Shown here piece after piece: positions 9,763-17,655 of a DNA stretch of 51,582 nt. Position numbers and translations under genes: made by a program. The notes beneath the pieces are model-generated. The model had not been told where the DNA came from, did no database searches, and was given only the letters and a program-made list of their open reading frames with translations. Where the stretch lies: NCBI GenBank assembly GCA_964628065.1, contig CAZVLM010000003.1, positions 1-51,582 of the forward strand. The letters are read 5' to 3'. Within the stretch, counting starts at the first letter, position 1. Every line of letters starts with the position of its first letter. The DNA comes from CAIXMG01 sp964628065 (lineage in GTDB: Bacteria; Patescibacteriota; Minisyncoccia; Phycocordibacterales; UBA1006).

Positions 9763-11627
9763 ATGAAAGCAAAATTTATCGCAGGATTTGTTACTACGTT
9801 ATTGTTATTCACTGCGGTAAATCTGTTTTCACAGGTTCCGCAAGCATTTAATTATCAGGCTGTTCTCAGGAACAGTTCTGGACAGATGTTGCCTAACCAG
9901 CAGGTTGTTATGAGGTTTAGTATCAAAGAGGGAGTATCTCCAGGGTTAACTGAATATCAGGAAACTCATATACTAAGTTCTAATGCTCAGGCTATAATTA
10001 CTTGTTTTATAGGTGCAGGCCGAGTTGAGTTGGGTAGCTTTGAAAACATTGCTTGGTCTACTGCAAACAAATATCTTACTGTTGAGATGAATCTTAACAA
10101 TGGAGGATTTGTGCAAATGGGAACACAGCAGTTATTGAGTGTGCCATATGCATTATTTGCAGGAAACAGTACTACGGGCCCAACAGGTCCGCAAGGTCCC
10201 ACTGGAAACACAGGCTTACAAGGTGTTCCTGGTATCAACGGAATTACCGGACCTACGGGTTCTANNNNNNNNNNNNNNNNNNNNNNNNNNNNNNNNNNNN
10301 NNNNNNNNNNNNNNNNNNNNNNNNNNNNNNNNNNNNNNNNNNNNNNNNNNNNNNNNNNNNNNNNACAGGCTTACAAGGTGTTCCTGGTATCAACGGAATT
10401 ACCGGACCTACGGGTTCTACTGGCCCCCAAGGTCAACAAGGACCTACGGGCAATACTGGTTTACCAGGTGCTACAGGTTTGACCGGTCCACAAGGAACTC
10501 CTGGTACTAATGGAACGAATGGTGCTACAGGCCCCCAAGGTCCAACAGGGCCACAAGGTAATGTTGGACCACAAGGTTTACAAGGAGCTACAGGTAACAC
10601 TGGAGCTACTGGCCCAGCAGGAATTAATGGCTTAGCAGGTTCTCAAGGTGCAACTGGAATTACTGGTCCAACCGGTCCACAAGGGTTAGCTGGTCCGACA
10701 GGCGCAGGTGGCGGTGCGACGGGTCCCACAGGTCCGACAGGTAGTGCCGGCCTTCAAGGTGCTCAAGGGAATACCGGTCCGACAGGAAATACAGGTTTAC
10801 CTGGTACTCCTGGAATTACCGGTCCAACAGGCCCGCAGGGAACTGCTGGCCCTACAGGATCAACTGGCTCCACTGGTGCTCAAGGCTTACAAGGTGCCCC
10901 TGGTTTACCAGGCGCTACAGGTCCAACCGGTTCTCAGGGTTTGACCGGTCCACAAGGTCCAACAGGTAATACTGGCTCGCAAGGCCCAATGGGATTGCAG
11001 GGTGCTACAGGACCAACAGGACCGCAAGGAAATGTTGGAGCTACTGGCCCTCAAGGCCTACAGGGTGTTGCTGGTTTATCTGGTCCTACAGGACCAACAG
11101 GTCCGCAAGGCTTAACGGGTCCTACTGGTGCTCAAGGCATTGTCGGTCCAACAGGTCCGCAAGGCCCTGTTGGTGTCACCGGCTTAGTTGGTCCGCAAGG
11201 TCCAACTGGAATTGGTGTTACTGGCGACACGGGCCCTATAGGTCCCACAGGTCCCGCAGGTTCGACAGTTCAGGTATTTTCCAGAAAGCAGACAACATCA
11301 ACCTGGACTACGGTTAGTTACTTAACACCGGGAGTTGGAGCAACTCTTAGTCTTTTGCAAGGAGGCTATATTCTTAGCTACAGTGCATCTATGATGGCTA
11401 AAAGAAGCGGAGGTGCTGAGGGCTATCTGGAATTTGATATAAATTCAATTCGTCAGGATTTTGGCCCTGTAACTATCAAAGACTCCATATTGCCATATGG
11501 AGGGAAAAGCCATACAACTTACTATTCCTCAGTGTCGCCGTTTACGGTCGACATCAAGTATGCTTCTTATAGTGGAGATACCGTTCAGGCCGTGAATATG
11601 GTCCTTGTAGCTACCAAGGTTAATTAA
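9763..11627 (+). CDS. Collagen-like secreted protein with Bacteroidetes-type N-terminus (split by a false gap)
   Basis: As printed the frame is broken by 100 N (10265-10364). The 55 bases before the gap (10210-10264) are repeated exactly after it (10365-10419). Removing the N and one copy gives one uninterrupted frame of 570 codons. The protein has a signal peptide, then an N-terminal domain (QAFNYQAVLRNSSG ... LLSVPYALFAGNS) that I know from Bacteroidetes collagen-like and tail-fibre-like proteins. About 300 residues of collagen Gly-X-Y repeats rich in GPTGPQG follow, and a C-terminal beta-rich domain of about 120 residues (from STVQVFSRKQ). Probably a trimeric surface fibre. No Shine-Dalgarno; the leader is A/T rich. 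Origin by transfer from Bacteroidetes is inferred. Confidence 0.8.
10265..10364. other. Scaffold gap (100 N), apparently artefactual
   Basis: Exact 55-bp duplication on both sides (10210-10264 and 10365-10419). Merging the copies restores the reading frame, so no sequence is likely to be missing. Confidence 0.85.
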
Positions 11628-11647
11628 AACACTACAACCAAAAAGAC

Positions 11648-11678
11648 AATCCCCCAAGCGCAAGCGAGGGGGATTTTT
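11648..11678. terminator. Bidirectional terminator between convergent genes
   Basis: AATCCCCC (11648-11655) pairs with GGGGGATT (11668-11675), flanked by T on the right and A on the left. It serves the collagen-like gene and the convergent SOD gene. Confidence 0.7.
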
Positions 11679-11685
11679 AGTGCAG

Positions 11686-12288
11686 CTATTTTGATTGAAT
11701 TGCTTTAATGAAGCGTTCTTCAACCACATTCCAATTTAAGTTAGCAAAGTAGTCTTCTACATATTGCTTCTTTCCGCTTGGTTGATAATCAGCAACATAT
11801 GAATGTTCCCACATATCAAGCACAAGAATAGGAGTAAGTCCTAGGAGGTGACCAAGGTGTTGTTCATCCACCCATCCATGAGTAAGTTGTTCTGCAATAG
11901 GATCCCAAGAAAGAATAGCCCATCCAATGCCTCGTGTCATGGCAAGCATTTTGAATCCAGCGATCCAAGTGTCAAAGGAAGGTGCCTGTTTTTCGATAGC
12001 GCTCATAAGCGGGCCACCTGCGGTGAGCGAAGTTGAACCATTTTCTAATTGAGAGAAATATAACTCATGATTTCGCATGCCATTAAACTCAAAACTAAAG
12101 CGTCGCTGGAGTTCTCCGATTGTGTAGGCATTTCCCTCGGGATCAGCCATAAGAGTTCCTATCTTCTCAAGGATGCCGTTGGCATTTTTTACGTAACCCT
12201 GGTAAAGCTTCAAATGTTCTTCAATATTCTGGGTAGAAATCCCCGTCAAGGACGGGATGGTAAAGGTTTTTGGGGTGTATAGTTTCAT
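11686..12288 (-). CDS. sodA: Superoxide dismutase, Fe/Mn family
   Basis: A 200-residue protein, the usual length of the family, converting superoxide to peroxide and oxygen. The four metal ligands are in place: His25 (EEHLKLYQGY), His74 (MRNHELYF), Asp158 and His162 (DMWEHSY). No signal peptide, so cytoplasmic. Fe or Mn preference is not readable by eye; I use sodA as a generic symbol. I start it at 12288 rather than at 12339, since the longer frame overlaps the divergent bL28 gene. A TAAAAT-like -10 lies just upstream on this strand. It shares a short divergent promoter region with bL28. Confidence 0.88.
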   Translation of the reverse strand: MKLYTPKTFTIPSLTGISTQNIEEHLKLYQGYVKNANGILEKIGTLMADPEGNAYTIGELQRRFSFEFNGMRNHELYFSQLENGSTSLTAGGPLMSAIEKQAPSFDTWIAGFKMLAMTRGIGWAILSWDPIAEQLTHGWVDEQHLGHLLGLTPILVLDMWEHSYVADYQPSGKKQYVEDYFANLNWNVVEERFIKAIQSK

Positions 12289-12327
12289 ACTTGCAATTTT
12301 ACACTGATATGCTAAGATATGTCCACT

Positions 12328-12570
12328 ATGGCAAAACAATGCGCAATAACTGGGAAGTCTTCGATTGTAGGTGGGGGATACTCAAACCGTGTTCGTGCTA
12401 CCAAATTTAACCCAACTGGTACTCGACGACGATACGCAAACCTTCAGACAAAGACATATTTTGTCCCTGAAATAGACCAGAAAGTAACACTTACTATCTC
12501 TACAAAGGGGATGAAGACTGTTGCAAAGAAAGGAGTTTACAAAGCTCTTAAAGACGCAAACCTTATCTAA
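12328..12570 (+). CDS. rpmB: 50S ribosomal protein bL28
   Basis: An 80-residue basic protein opening MAKQCAITGKSSIVGG and continuing SNRVRATKFNPTGTRRRYANLQ, the recognisable bL28 pattern. It is a structural protein of the large ribosomal subunit. The CxxTG segment keeps only one Cys, so it looks like a zinc-free form. A -10 (TAAGAT, 12313-12318) precedes the ATG at 12328 by 9 bases. An in-frame ATG at 12319 abuts the -10 and would lie before the transcript start, so I reject it. It is transcribed away from sodA and ends in a strong shared terminator. Confidence 0.88.
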   Translation: MAKQCAITGKSSIVGGGYSNRVRATKFNPTGTRRRYANLQTKTYFVPEIDQKVTLTISTKGMKTVAKKGVYKALKDANLI

Positions 12571-12571
12571 T

Positions 12572-12612
12572 AAAGTAAAACACCCTGCGACAAGCTCAGG
12601 GTGTTTTACTTT
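12572..12612. terminator. Bidirectional terminator between rpmB and the ComEC-like gene
   Basis: A perfect 16-bp stem (12572-12587 with 12597-12612), A-rich on the left and T-rich on the right. The 3' arm lies within the last codons of the convergent gene. Confidence 0.8.
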
Positions 12613-13462
12613 GTCTGAATGTTTTTCCATCTGTTTCGAACGTAATAGTTCCAAGGTCGATAGTGGAGAGGAGAGTGATGGGTCGCGCGAGGATACGCGC
12701 GACGATGGTTGGATGAGGATGATGATAAGTATTATTTTTTCCTGCAGACACGATTGCATATTGAGGTTTTACCATATTTAAGTACGTTTCACTGGTTGCA
12801 GAATTTGATCCATGATGACCAAGTTTTAAAACCGTACTTTGGATATTGGTTTTATCAGTTTGCACAAGGAATTGTTCTACAGAAGCAGGAGAGTCTCCGG
12901 TCAGGAGAAAAGATTGCTTGTTGTAAACAAGCCGAGCAACAATAGAAGCATCATTTGTTTCTTTAAACTTGGAAGTGTCTTGGTCTGGAAAAAGAATATC
13001 AAGGTAAATGCCGTGCTTGTGGTCGATGATGAAGCGCTCGCCGCGGCGAGCGGTTACCTGTAACAAGTCGGACTCGATCGCGGCGAGCGCCTGAAGTGAT
13101 TTGTCGAAACTAGTACCTGATGATACTTCTGAATGTAAGAAATATTTTACTTGGTATTGTTCAAAAACATCTGAAAGTCCGGCGATATGGTCTTTATCAG
13201 GATGAGTTGCTACCATGAGATCAATATCCTTATCAAAACTTGGCATTACTTCGTGTAGCTTTTGGATAACAGAATCATCAGGTCCACCATCAATAAGGAT
13301 GTCGTTACCATTCGGCGCGCGAATATAAATAGCGTCGCCTTGTCCCACATCAAGGAACGACACCTGAAGAATGGGTCCATTACCAATCAGAAAGTCTTGA
13401 TAATGAATAGCGTACATCAAGCCGGTTCCTAGTATAAGTAGCAAAATAAGTACTTTTTTCAT
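12596..13462 (-). CDS. ComEC/Rec2-like metallo-beta-lactamase-fold hydrolase
   Basis: A 288-residue protein with an N-terminal hydrophobic signal/anchor (about 4-18) and a metallo-beta-lactamase fold. The metal motif is HPDKDH (His87, Asp89, Asp91, His92), preceded by the FLDVGQGDAI strand typical of the C-terminal domain of ComEC. Later motifs are LTGDSP and LKLGHHGSNSAT. In ComEC this domain is fused to a DNA channel; here it stands alone and is probably exported or membrane-tethered. It may degrade nucleic acid outside the membrane during DNA uptake, which is an inference. Two GC-rich palindromes lie in the coding sequence (12677-12697 and near 13034). Confidence 0.75.
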   Translation of the reverse strand: MKKVLILLLILGTGLMYAIHYQDFLIGNGPILQVSFLDVGQGDAIYIRAPNGNDILIDGGPDDSVIQKLHEVMPSFDKDIDLMVATHPDKDHIAGLSDVFEQYQVKYFLHSEVSSGTSFDKSLQALAAIESDLLQVTARRGERFIIDHKHGIYLDILFPDQDTSKFKETNDASIVARLVYNKQSFLLTGDSPASVEQFLVQTDKTNIQSTVLKLGHHGSNSATSETYLNMVKPQYAIVSAGKNNTYHHPHPTIVARILARPITLLSTIDLGTITFETDGKTFRQSKTP

Positions 13463-13522
13463 GGAAAAAGTGTATCACTTGTTCGTAAAGAAAAAATAAA
13501 GAACATGATATAATAACGCTCT

Positions 13523-14134
13523 ATGGATATTGTCATGATTATTTTTTCTATTATTATTTTGATCGTTTCTATTATTTTCCACGAACTTGCCCATGGAACC
13601 GTCGCGGATTGGTTGGGAGACCCAACCGCGAGACTTGCTGGACGACTTACTTTAAATCCAATTTCACACATGGAATGGGTTGGTTCGGTTATTTTACCGC
13701 TCCTGTGTATTATTTCAGGATCGGGATTTATCATTGGGTGGGCTAAGCCAGTGCCATTTAATGAGAAGCTTTTAAAATACAAACGATTTGGTCCTGCTCT
13801 TGTAGCTGTTGCTGGCCCAGTAATGAATATTGTCATCGCGCTTTGCGCGGCGGCGATGTTCCACCTTGCGGCTTCGCGTCCCGCGATTGCCGCCGCCGCG
13901 CCACTCCTTGCGGTCATTACCATGATCAACGTTTCACTTGCAATCTTTAACCTCATCCCTATTCCGCCACTTGATGGGCATCATATTCTCGGAGCGCTGT
14001 TCCCAAAGTATAAAACCTGGTCGCAATCATTGATGAGAGGGTATGGATTTGTTATACTTATCGCAGTCATCTTTTTTGCGGGATCATTTATTTCGCCGAT
14101 TGTTTCATTTTTTAATCATCTTCTTTTACTGTAA
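13523..14134 (+). CDS. Site-2-type membrane metalloprotease, peptidase family M50
   Basis: A 203-residue polytopic protein. HELAH (residues 20-24) in the first helix is the zinc-binding HExxH, and NLIPIPPLDG near residue 145 supplies the third ligand, as in site-2 proteases. It would cleave substrates within the membrane; its target is unknown. No PDZ domain, so it belongs to the short S2P group. An extended -10 (TGA TATAAT, 13509-13514) ends 8 bases before the ATG. The next gene starts 5 bases after its stop, so the two are probably one operon. A GC-rich, Ala-coding inverted repeat at about 13843-13904 interrupts the otherwise AT-rich sequence. Confidence 0.85.
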   Translation: MDIVMIIFSIIILIVSIIFHELAHGTVADWLGDPTARLAGRLTLNPISHMEWVGSVILPLLCIISGSGFIIGWAKPVPFNEKLLKYKRFGPALVAVAGPVMNIVIALCAAAMFHLAASRPAIAAAAPLLAVITMINVSLAIFNLIPIPPLDGHHILGALFPKYKTWSQSLMRGYGFVILIAVIFFAGSFISPIVSFFNHLLLL

Positions 14135-14139
14135 TAACC

Positions 14140-16194
14140 ATGCGTTTACTTTCTAAATATATTTTCATAGTCGTTGCCATTTTTGCAGGAACTGTTTTTG
14201 CAGGAACTGTTTTTGCGGCAGGAAATATTGATTCGGTGCAAAAGTATTCTCAGTTTTTAAATACAGACCTCGACAACAATAGTACTGAAGACTTTATTAG
14301 TTGGAATCTTCCAACATCCAACAATGGGGCAACGGTCAGTGATACAACGCTTTCAGGATATATCTGGGGAGAAGGTGTCGGATGGATCAATCTTAATCCG
14401 TCATATCCACTAAGCAGTCCAGGTGTGAGAAATTCCTGCACCACTGGACTTCTAGGAGGTTATGCCTGGGGAGAAAATACCGGATGGATTAACTTTGCGC
14501 CAACATTTGCGACAGGTGGAAATCAGCCAAAAATTAACTTAACAACAGGAAAAATTACGGGAACCGTTTGGTCCCAGAACTATGGATGGATTCAATTAAG
14601 TTCTCCAGAGGCACCGGCGGCAACGTCATATAATCCGTCACTCGGATTGGTTACGACATGGCGACCAAGTGGAGCATGTACNNNNNNNNNNNNNNNNNNN
14701 NNNNNNNNNNNNNNNNNNNNNNNNNNNNNNNNNNNNNNNNNNNNNNNNNNNNNNNNNNNNNNNNNNNNNNNNNNNNNNNNNGGTGGAAGTGACAAGCTTA
14801 CTATTACAAAATATGTAGTAGGAGGAACAGCATCAGCGACAGATTTCACCATTAATGTAAAAAATACGGTAACAGGAGTTGTTATTTCAAAACAAAGTGC
14901 AGGTAGTCCAGGCGTAGAGTATGGTATCGGATCAGGCAATTACCTTGTGTATGAAAACCCGGCACCAGGTTACACGGCACAGTATGGGGGAGACTGTGCA
15001 GCGGATGGATCAGTAATGGTTTCTGCTGGAAGCTCAAAATCATGTACCGTAACCAACTATTTTGGAAATGTGCCTCCACCGCTCTATCCACCAAGCAATC
15101 CGCCGACTACGCCTCCAAATAATCCTTCAAATCCAACAACGCCTTCCAATCCTGGATGGCCAAGCAATTTTCCAACTGGGACACCTTTGAATCCAAGTAC
15201 TCCTCCGCCAGTAAATGGAGGACCAACCGGATATCCATCAGAAGACGTTTCTCCGACAAATCTAGCATTCGGAACATCATTAAGTAATGTTGTTGCGTCA
15301 GATTGGTTGAAATGGATTCTTACCGCATTAGGACTGTTAGGAGTTGCCTCATCATTGCCAGGAGTTATTTCTCGAATTGGAAACATGGTCCTCACCTTTG
15401 TCTTTGGACGAAAGAAGTGGCGAGGTATTGTGTATGACTCTGAATTGAAAGAGCCACTTGATCCCGTATATGTGACAGTGATTGACGCTATTACAGGTCA
15501 GGAAGTTGCGAGCCAGTTTACAGACATGGAAGGCCGATTCGGATTCGTACTTAAACCAGGTAAATATAAAATTGTTACCGCAAAAACTAACTACGCGTTC
15601 CCATCAGTAAAACTTAACGGAAGATATAGTGATGAGATTTACGATCACTTGTATTACGGAGAAGTGTTTACCGTAGAAAGTTCAGAGCAGGTTGTTACGA
15701 TGAATATTCCTATGGATCCAATTGCTCAAGATTGGAACCAGTTAGAGAAGCACCGAACACGATTCCTGAAATACTTGATAAGAGGTCAAACAAAGTATGG
15801 ATGGATTTGGAACATCTCTATTATTATTGGATTCCTTGCATCAATTATGATTACGTATTTCTATCCAGTATGGTGGAACTATGTGATGACGGCAATGTAC
15901 GTAGTAGTAGCATTGTTCTATGTGTACGGTAAGGGGCCTATCAGCGCTGGTAGAATCACAAAAGGCGGCGTGCCGCTTCCTTACGCGCTCGTAAAGATTT
16001 ACAATGCGACGCTTAATCATGAGACGGCTCATACGGTTACTTCTGAGACAGGACACTACTATTCATTAGTACCGCGAGCCCATTACTATATTACGGTCGA
16101 GCAGAAGAATCCTGATGGAACGTATACGCAGGTGTTTACTTCGAACACATTACGAACCTCGCAGGATATCATCAACAAATCGTTTGATATTTAA
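14140..16194 (+). CDS. Large surface protein with GWI repeats, prealbumin-like and carboxypeptidase-regulatory-like domains
   Basis: A 684-codon frame as printed, interrupted by a gap (14682-14781) of unknown true length. In order: signal peptide with an internal duplication (GTVFA twice); three W-x-x-x-x-GWI/GWIQ repeats; the gap; a beta-domain (KLTITKYVVGGTASATDF ... CTVTNYF) like the repeated prealbumin-type domains of surface proteins; a long Pro/Asn/Thr linker; a membrane helix (about 385-405); a carboxypeptidase-regulatory-like fold (GIVYDSELKEPLDPVYVTV); two more membrane helices near 555-600; and a second similar domain (ISAGRITKGGVPLPYALV). It follows the M50 protease by 5 bases, probably in one operon, so it could be that protease's substrate (speculative). 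Confidence 0.7.
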   Translation: MRLLSKYIFIVVAIFAGTVFAGTVFAAGNIDSVQKYSQFLNTDLDNNSTEDFISWNLPTSNNGATVSDTTLSGYIWGEGVGWINLNPSYPLSSPGVRNSCTTGLLGGYAWGENTGWINFAPTFATGGNQPKINLTTGKITGTVWSQNYGWIQLSSPEAPAATSYNPSLGLVTTWRPSGACXXXXXXXXXXXXXXXXXXXXXXXXXXXXXXXXXXGGSDKLTITKYVVGGTASATDFTINVKNTVTGVVISKQSAGSPGVEYGIGSGNYLVYENPAPGYTAQYGGDCAADGSVMVSAGSSKSCTVTNYFGNVPPPLYPPSNPPTTPPNNPSNPTTPSNPGWPSNFPTGTPLNPSTPPPVNGGPTGYPSEDVSPTNLAFGTSLSNVVASDWLKWILTALGLLGVASSLPGVISRIGNMVLTFVFGRKKWRGIVYDSELKEPLDPVYVTVIDAITGQEVASQFTDMEGRFGFVLKPGKYKIVTAKTNYAFPSVKLNGRYSDEIYDHLYYGEVFTVESSEQVVTMNIPMDPIAQDWNQLEKHRTRFLKYLIRGQTKYGWIWNISIIIGFLASIMITYFYPVWWNYVMTAMYVVVALFYVYGKGPISAGRITKGGVPLPYALVKIYNATLNHETAHTVTSETGHYYSLVPRAHYYITVEQKNPDGTYTQVFTSNTLRTSQDIINKSFDI
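14682..14781. other. Scaffold gap (100 N), real length unknown
   Basis: Unlike the other three gaps, the flanks share no duplicated end. The frame happens to stay open across 100 N, but the missing length is not known. Confidence 0.9.
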
Positions 16195-16253
16195 TAAGTA
16201 AATCTGGGAAGAAATTGACGAAGTAGACAAGATTCTCAAATCTCGTGCAAAGT

Positions 16254-16283
16254 AAAAACCACTGGAGAAATCCATGGTTTTTT
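16254..16283 (+). terminator. Rho-independent terminator
   Basis: AAAACCA and TGGTTTT pair around a 13-base loop and are followed by T. It closes the M50/surface-protein operon. Confidence 0.5.
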
Positions 16284-16316
16284 GGTATAGTAACGTTTTA
16301 ACTAATATAAAACACC

Positions 16317-16838
16317 ATGAAAGATCACATCGAAAAAACATTAGTCATTTTTAAGCCGCACTCAGTACAGCGAGGAATTGTTGGAGAAGTTTTGGCTCGA
16401 TTTGAAAAAGTTGGGCTCAAAATTGCAGGCATGAAGATGATTCAGCCAACCAGAGAGCAATACTATCATCACTACGAAACAATTGGCACAATGATCTCTC
16501 GCTATAACGAGGAAATCTTCAACACAACGCTTGAAATGATGCAGGACGCCCCTGTAATTGCGTTAGTTCTTGAAGGAGTTGAGGCGGTAGCATTGGTTCG
16601 AAAGATGACAGGCTCTACAGAACCTAAAAGCTCGCTCCCAGGAACCATCCGTGGTGACTATGCTCACATGAGTTACGGTCACGCTGACGGAAACAGCCTA
16701 GGTCTTCACAATATCATTCACGCCTCGGGAAATCAGGAAGAAGCAAAGAAAGAAATTGCGCACTGGTTCAGCGAGTCAGAATTGTTTGATTATGAGTCAG
16801 TACATGACATGTCTGCTCAGAAGACAAAAAAGAAGTAA
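16317..16838 (+). CDS. ndk: Nucleoside diphosphate kinase
   Basis: A 173-residue cytoplasmic enzyme that passes the gamma phosphate between nucleoside triphosphates and diphosphates. It opens with KTLVIFKPHSVQRG, has the GTIRGDYA segment, and carries the phospho-accepting His135 in NIIHASG. The usual motif is NxxHASD, so the last acid is Gly here. It is about 30 residues longer than typical NDK, with an extra C-terminal tail ending in lysines. A TATAGT lies about 26 bases before the ATG, so this gene has a short leader. It ends in a small hairpin (16837-16858). Identification is firm. Confidence 0.9.
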   Translation: MKDHIEKTLVIFKPHSVQRGIVGEVLARFEKVGLKIAGMKMIQPTREQYYHHYETIGTMISRYNEEIFNTTLEMMQDAPVIALVLEGVEAVALVRKMTGSTEPKSSLPGTIRGDYAHMSYGHADGNSLGLHNIIHASGNQEEAKKEIAHWFSESELFDYESVHDMSAQKTKKK

Positions 16839-16858
16839 TCCACCGTTTTCTGTGGATT
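16837..16858 (+). terminator. Weak terminator hairpin after ndk
   Basis: AATCCAC (16837-16843) pairs with GTGGATT (16852-16858); the following T-run is poor. Confidence 0.4.
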
Positions 16859-16877
16859 GCATTATTTTAAAAGATGC

Positions 16878-16883
16878 TATAAT
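16878..16883 (+). promoter_or_regulatory. Extended -10 box of the structured RNA
   Basis: TGC TATAAT immediately upstream of the RNA candidate that begins near 16890. No start codon with a usable reading frame follows. Confidence 0.55.
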
Positions 16884-16889
16884 AGATAC

Positions 16890-17048
16890 AGACCTTGTAG
16901 GATTTAAGATTTCTAAACAAATTTCTTTAGGGAATCTAAGTGCTGCTATGCCCGTGGGCATGGTGCCGAGACAACCATCTTTATTGATGTTGTTAGATTC
17001 TTTCATCAGTACAAGGCCTAACAAAACACCCGATAAGTCGGGTTTTTT
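16890..17048 (+). ncRNA. Candidate structured non-coding RNA with its own promoter and terminator
   Basis: Intergenic, no plausible ORF, and framed by an extended -10 and a terminator. The sequence can fold into a closed structure. P1 pairs 16893-16899 with 17010-17016 (7 bp). P2 pairs 16932-16939 with 16993-17000 (8 bp). Inside P2 sit two hairpins, 16948-16953/16956-16961 (6 bp, 2-nt loop) and 16972-16979/16986-16992. The result is a three-way junction on a closing stem, about 160 nt with the terminator. I do not recognise it: it lacks SRP, RNase P and tmRNA landmarks, and the fold is not a clear 6S RNA. It could also be a leader, but the next gene has its own promoter at 17268. Confidence 0.5.
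17023..17048 (+). terminator. Terminator of the structured RNA
   Basis: ACCCGA (17028-17033) pairs with TCGGGT (17038-17043), followed by T5. The same hairpin reappears at 17179-17204 only because contig ends are duplicated around the N run. Confidence 0.7.
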
Positions 17049-17078
17049 GATTGGACCCTCTCCACGATAGTGGAGAGG

Positions 17079-17178
17079 NNNNNNNNNNNNNNNNNNNNNN
17101 NNNNNNNNNNNNNNNNNNNNNNNNNNNNNNNNNNNNNNNNNNNNNNNNNNNNNNNNNNNNNNNNNNNNNNNNNNNNNN
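17079..17178. other. Scaffold gap (100 N), apparently artefactual
   Basis: The 55 bases before the gap (17024-17078) are identical to the 55 bases after it (17179-17233). Confidence 0.85.
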
Positions 17179-17209
17179 AAACACCCGATAAGTCGGGTTT
17201 TTTGATTGG

Positions 17210-17261
17210 ACCCTCTCCACGATAGTGGAGAGGGTGGTTTGCGTGAGCAAACCGGGTGAGG
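17210..17261. repeat. REP-like double-hairpin element
   Basis: Two adjacent perfect hairpins: CCCTCTCCAC/GTGGAGAGGG (17211-17220 with 17225-17234) and GGTTTGC/GCAAACC (17236-17242 with 17247-17253). GGGTGAGG follows. Read on the minus strand, the skeleton CCTCAyCCG - hairpin - CACCyTCTCC - GGAGArGGT matches the two elements beside the DUF559 gene. Confidence 0.65.
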
Positions 17262-17280
17262 ATTTGTTATACTTAATTCT

Positions 17281-17655
17281 ATGAATCCTCGCCTTAAAAA
17301 TTTCATACGATTTGGCCTAGTAACCGCATTGGTATTGGGACTATACTTTTTGGCCGTTCATTTCGGCTTTTTCTCGATGTTTTGGTGGTATGACAATATG
17401 ATGCATTTACTTGCGGGGATTGCGATGGGATTTCTGGGTCTGGGACTATTTGGACCAAGAACCTTCATTCAAACAGGGGTTTTGGCGGGGCTTATCGGCG
17501 TTATGTACGAGATATTTGAACGAATTGGGCACGTCTGGTGGCCTGATTGGGTTGGTTATGGAGGGATGGGGGATACTACTCTCGATGTGCTCTATGGTAT
17601 ACTTGGTGCACTCATAATAATTATATGGCAGAAAAACAACACTACGCGTACTTAA
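17281..17655 (+). CDS. Small four-helix membrane protein (YjdF/VanZ-like, tentative)
   Basis: A 124-residue protein with four membrane helices. Polar residues inside or next to the helices (WWYDNMMHLLAG, YEIFERIG, MGDTTLDVLYGILG) recall the conserved D..MH, E and DT..D positions of small YjdF (DUF2238)- or VanZ-type membrane proteins. I cannot name a function. TATACT at 17268-17273 ends 7 bases before the ATG. The following RNase-like gene starts at 17625, inside this gene, with its own possible -10 (17598-17603), so the two overlap by 31 bases. Confidence 0.55.
   Translation: MNPRLKNFIRFGLVTALVLGLYFLAVHFGFFSMFWWYDNMMHLLAGIAMGFLGLGLFGPRTFIQTGVLAGLIGVMYEIFERIGHVWWPDWVGYGGMGDTTLDVLYGILGALIIIIWQKNNTTRT

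Noticed and set aside
10390..11260. Regularly repeated short units that could be taken for a CRISPR array or DNA satellite
   Set aside because: They translate in one frame as collagen Gly-X-Y repeats; there are no constant repeats with unique spacers.
13459..13956. 165-codon minus-strand frame over the M50 protease
   Set aside because: Antisense to a clear HELAH / NLIPIPPLDG protease, so not a separate gene.
14682..14781. Fourth N gap as a false gap
   Set aside because: The flanking 55 bases are not duplicated, so missing sequence is likely.
16890..17048. 6S, SRP, tmRNA or RNase P RNA
   Set aside because: None of the conserved cores of SRP, RNase P or tmRNA is present, and the three-way junction does not match the simple 6S rod; left as an unknown RNA.
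16797..17306. Minus-strand frame running through the N gap
   Set aside because: It spans a false gap, a structured RNA and REP-like hairpins, and the open frame depends on N.
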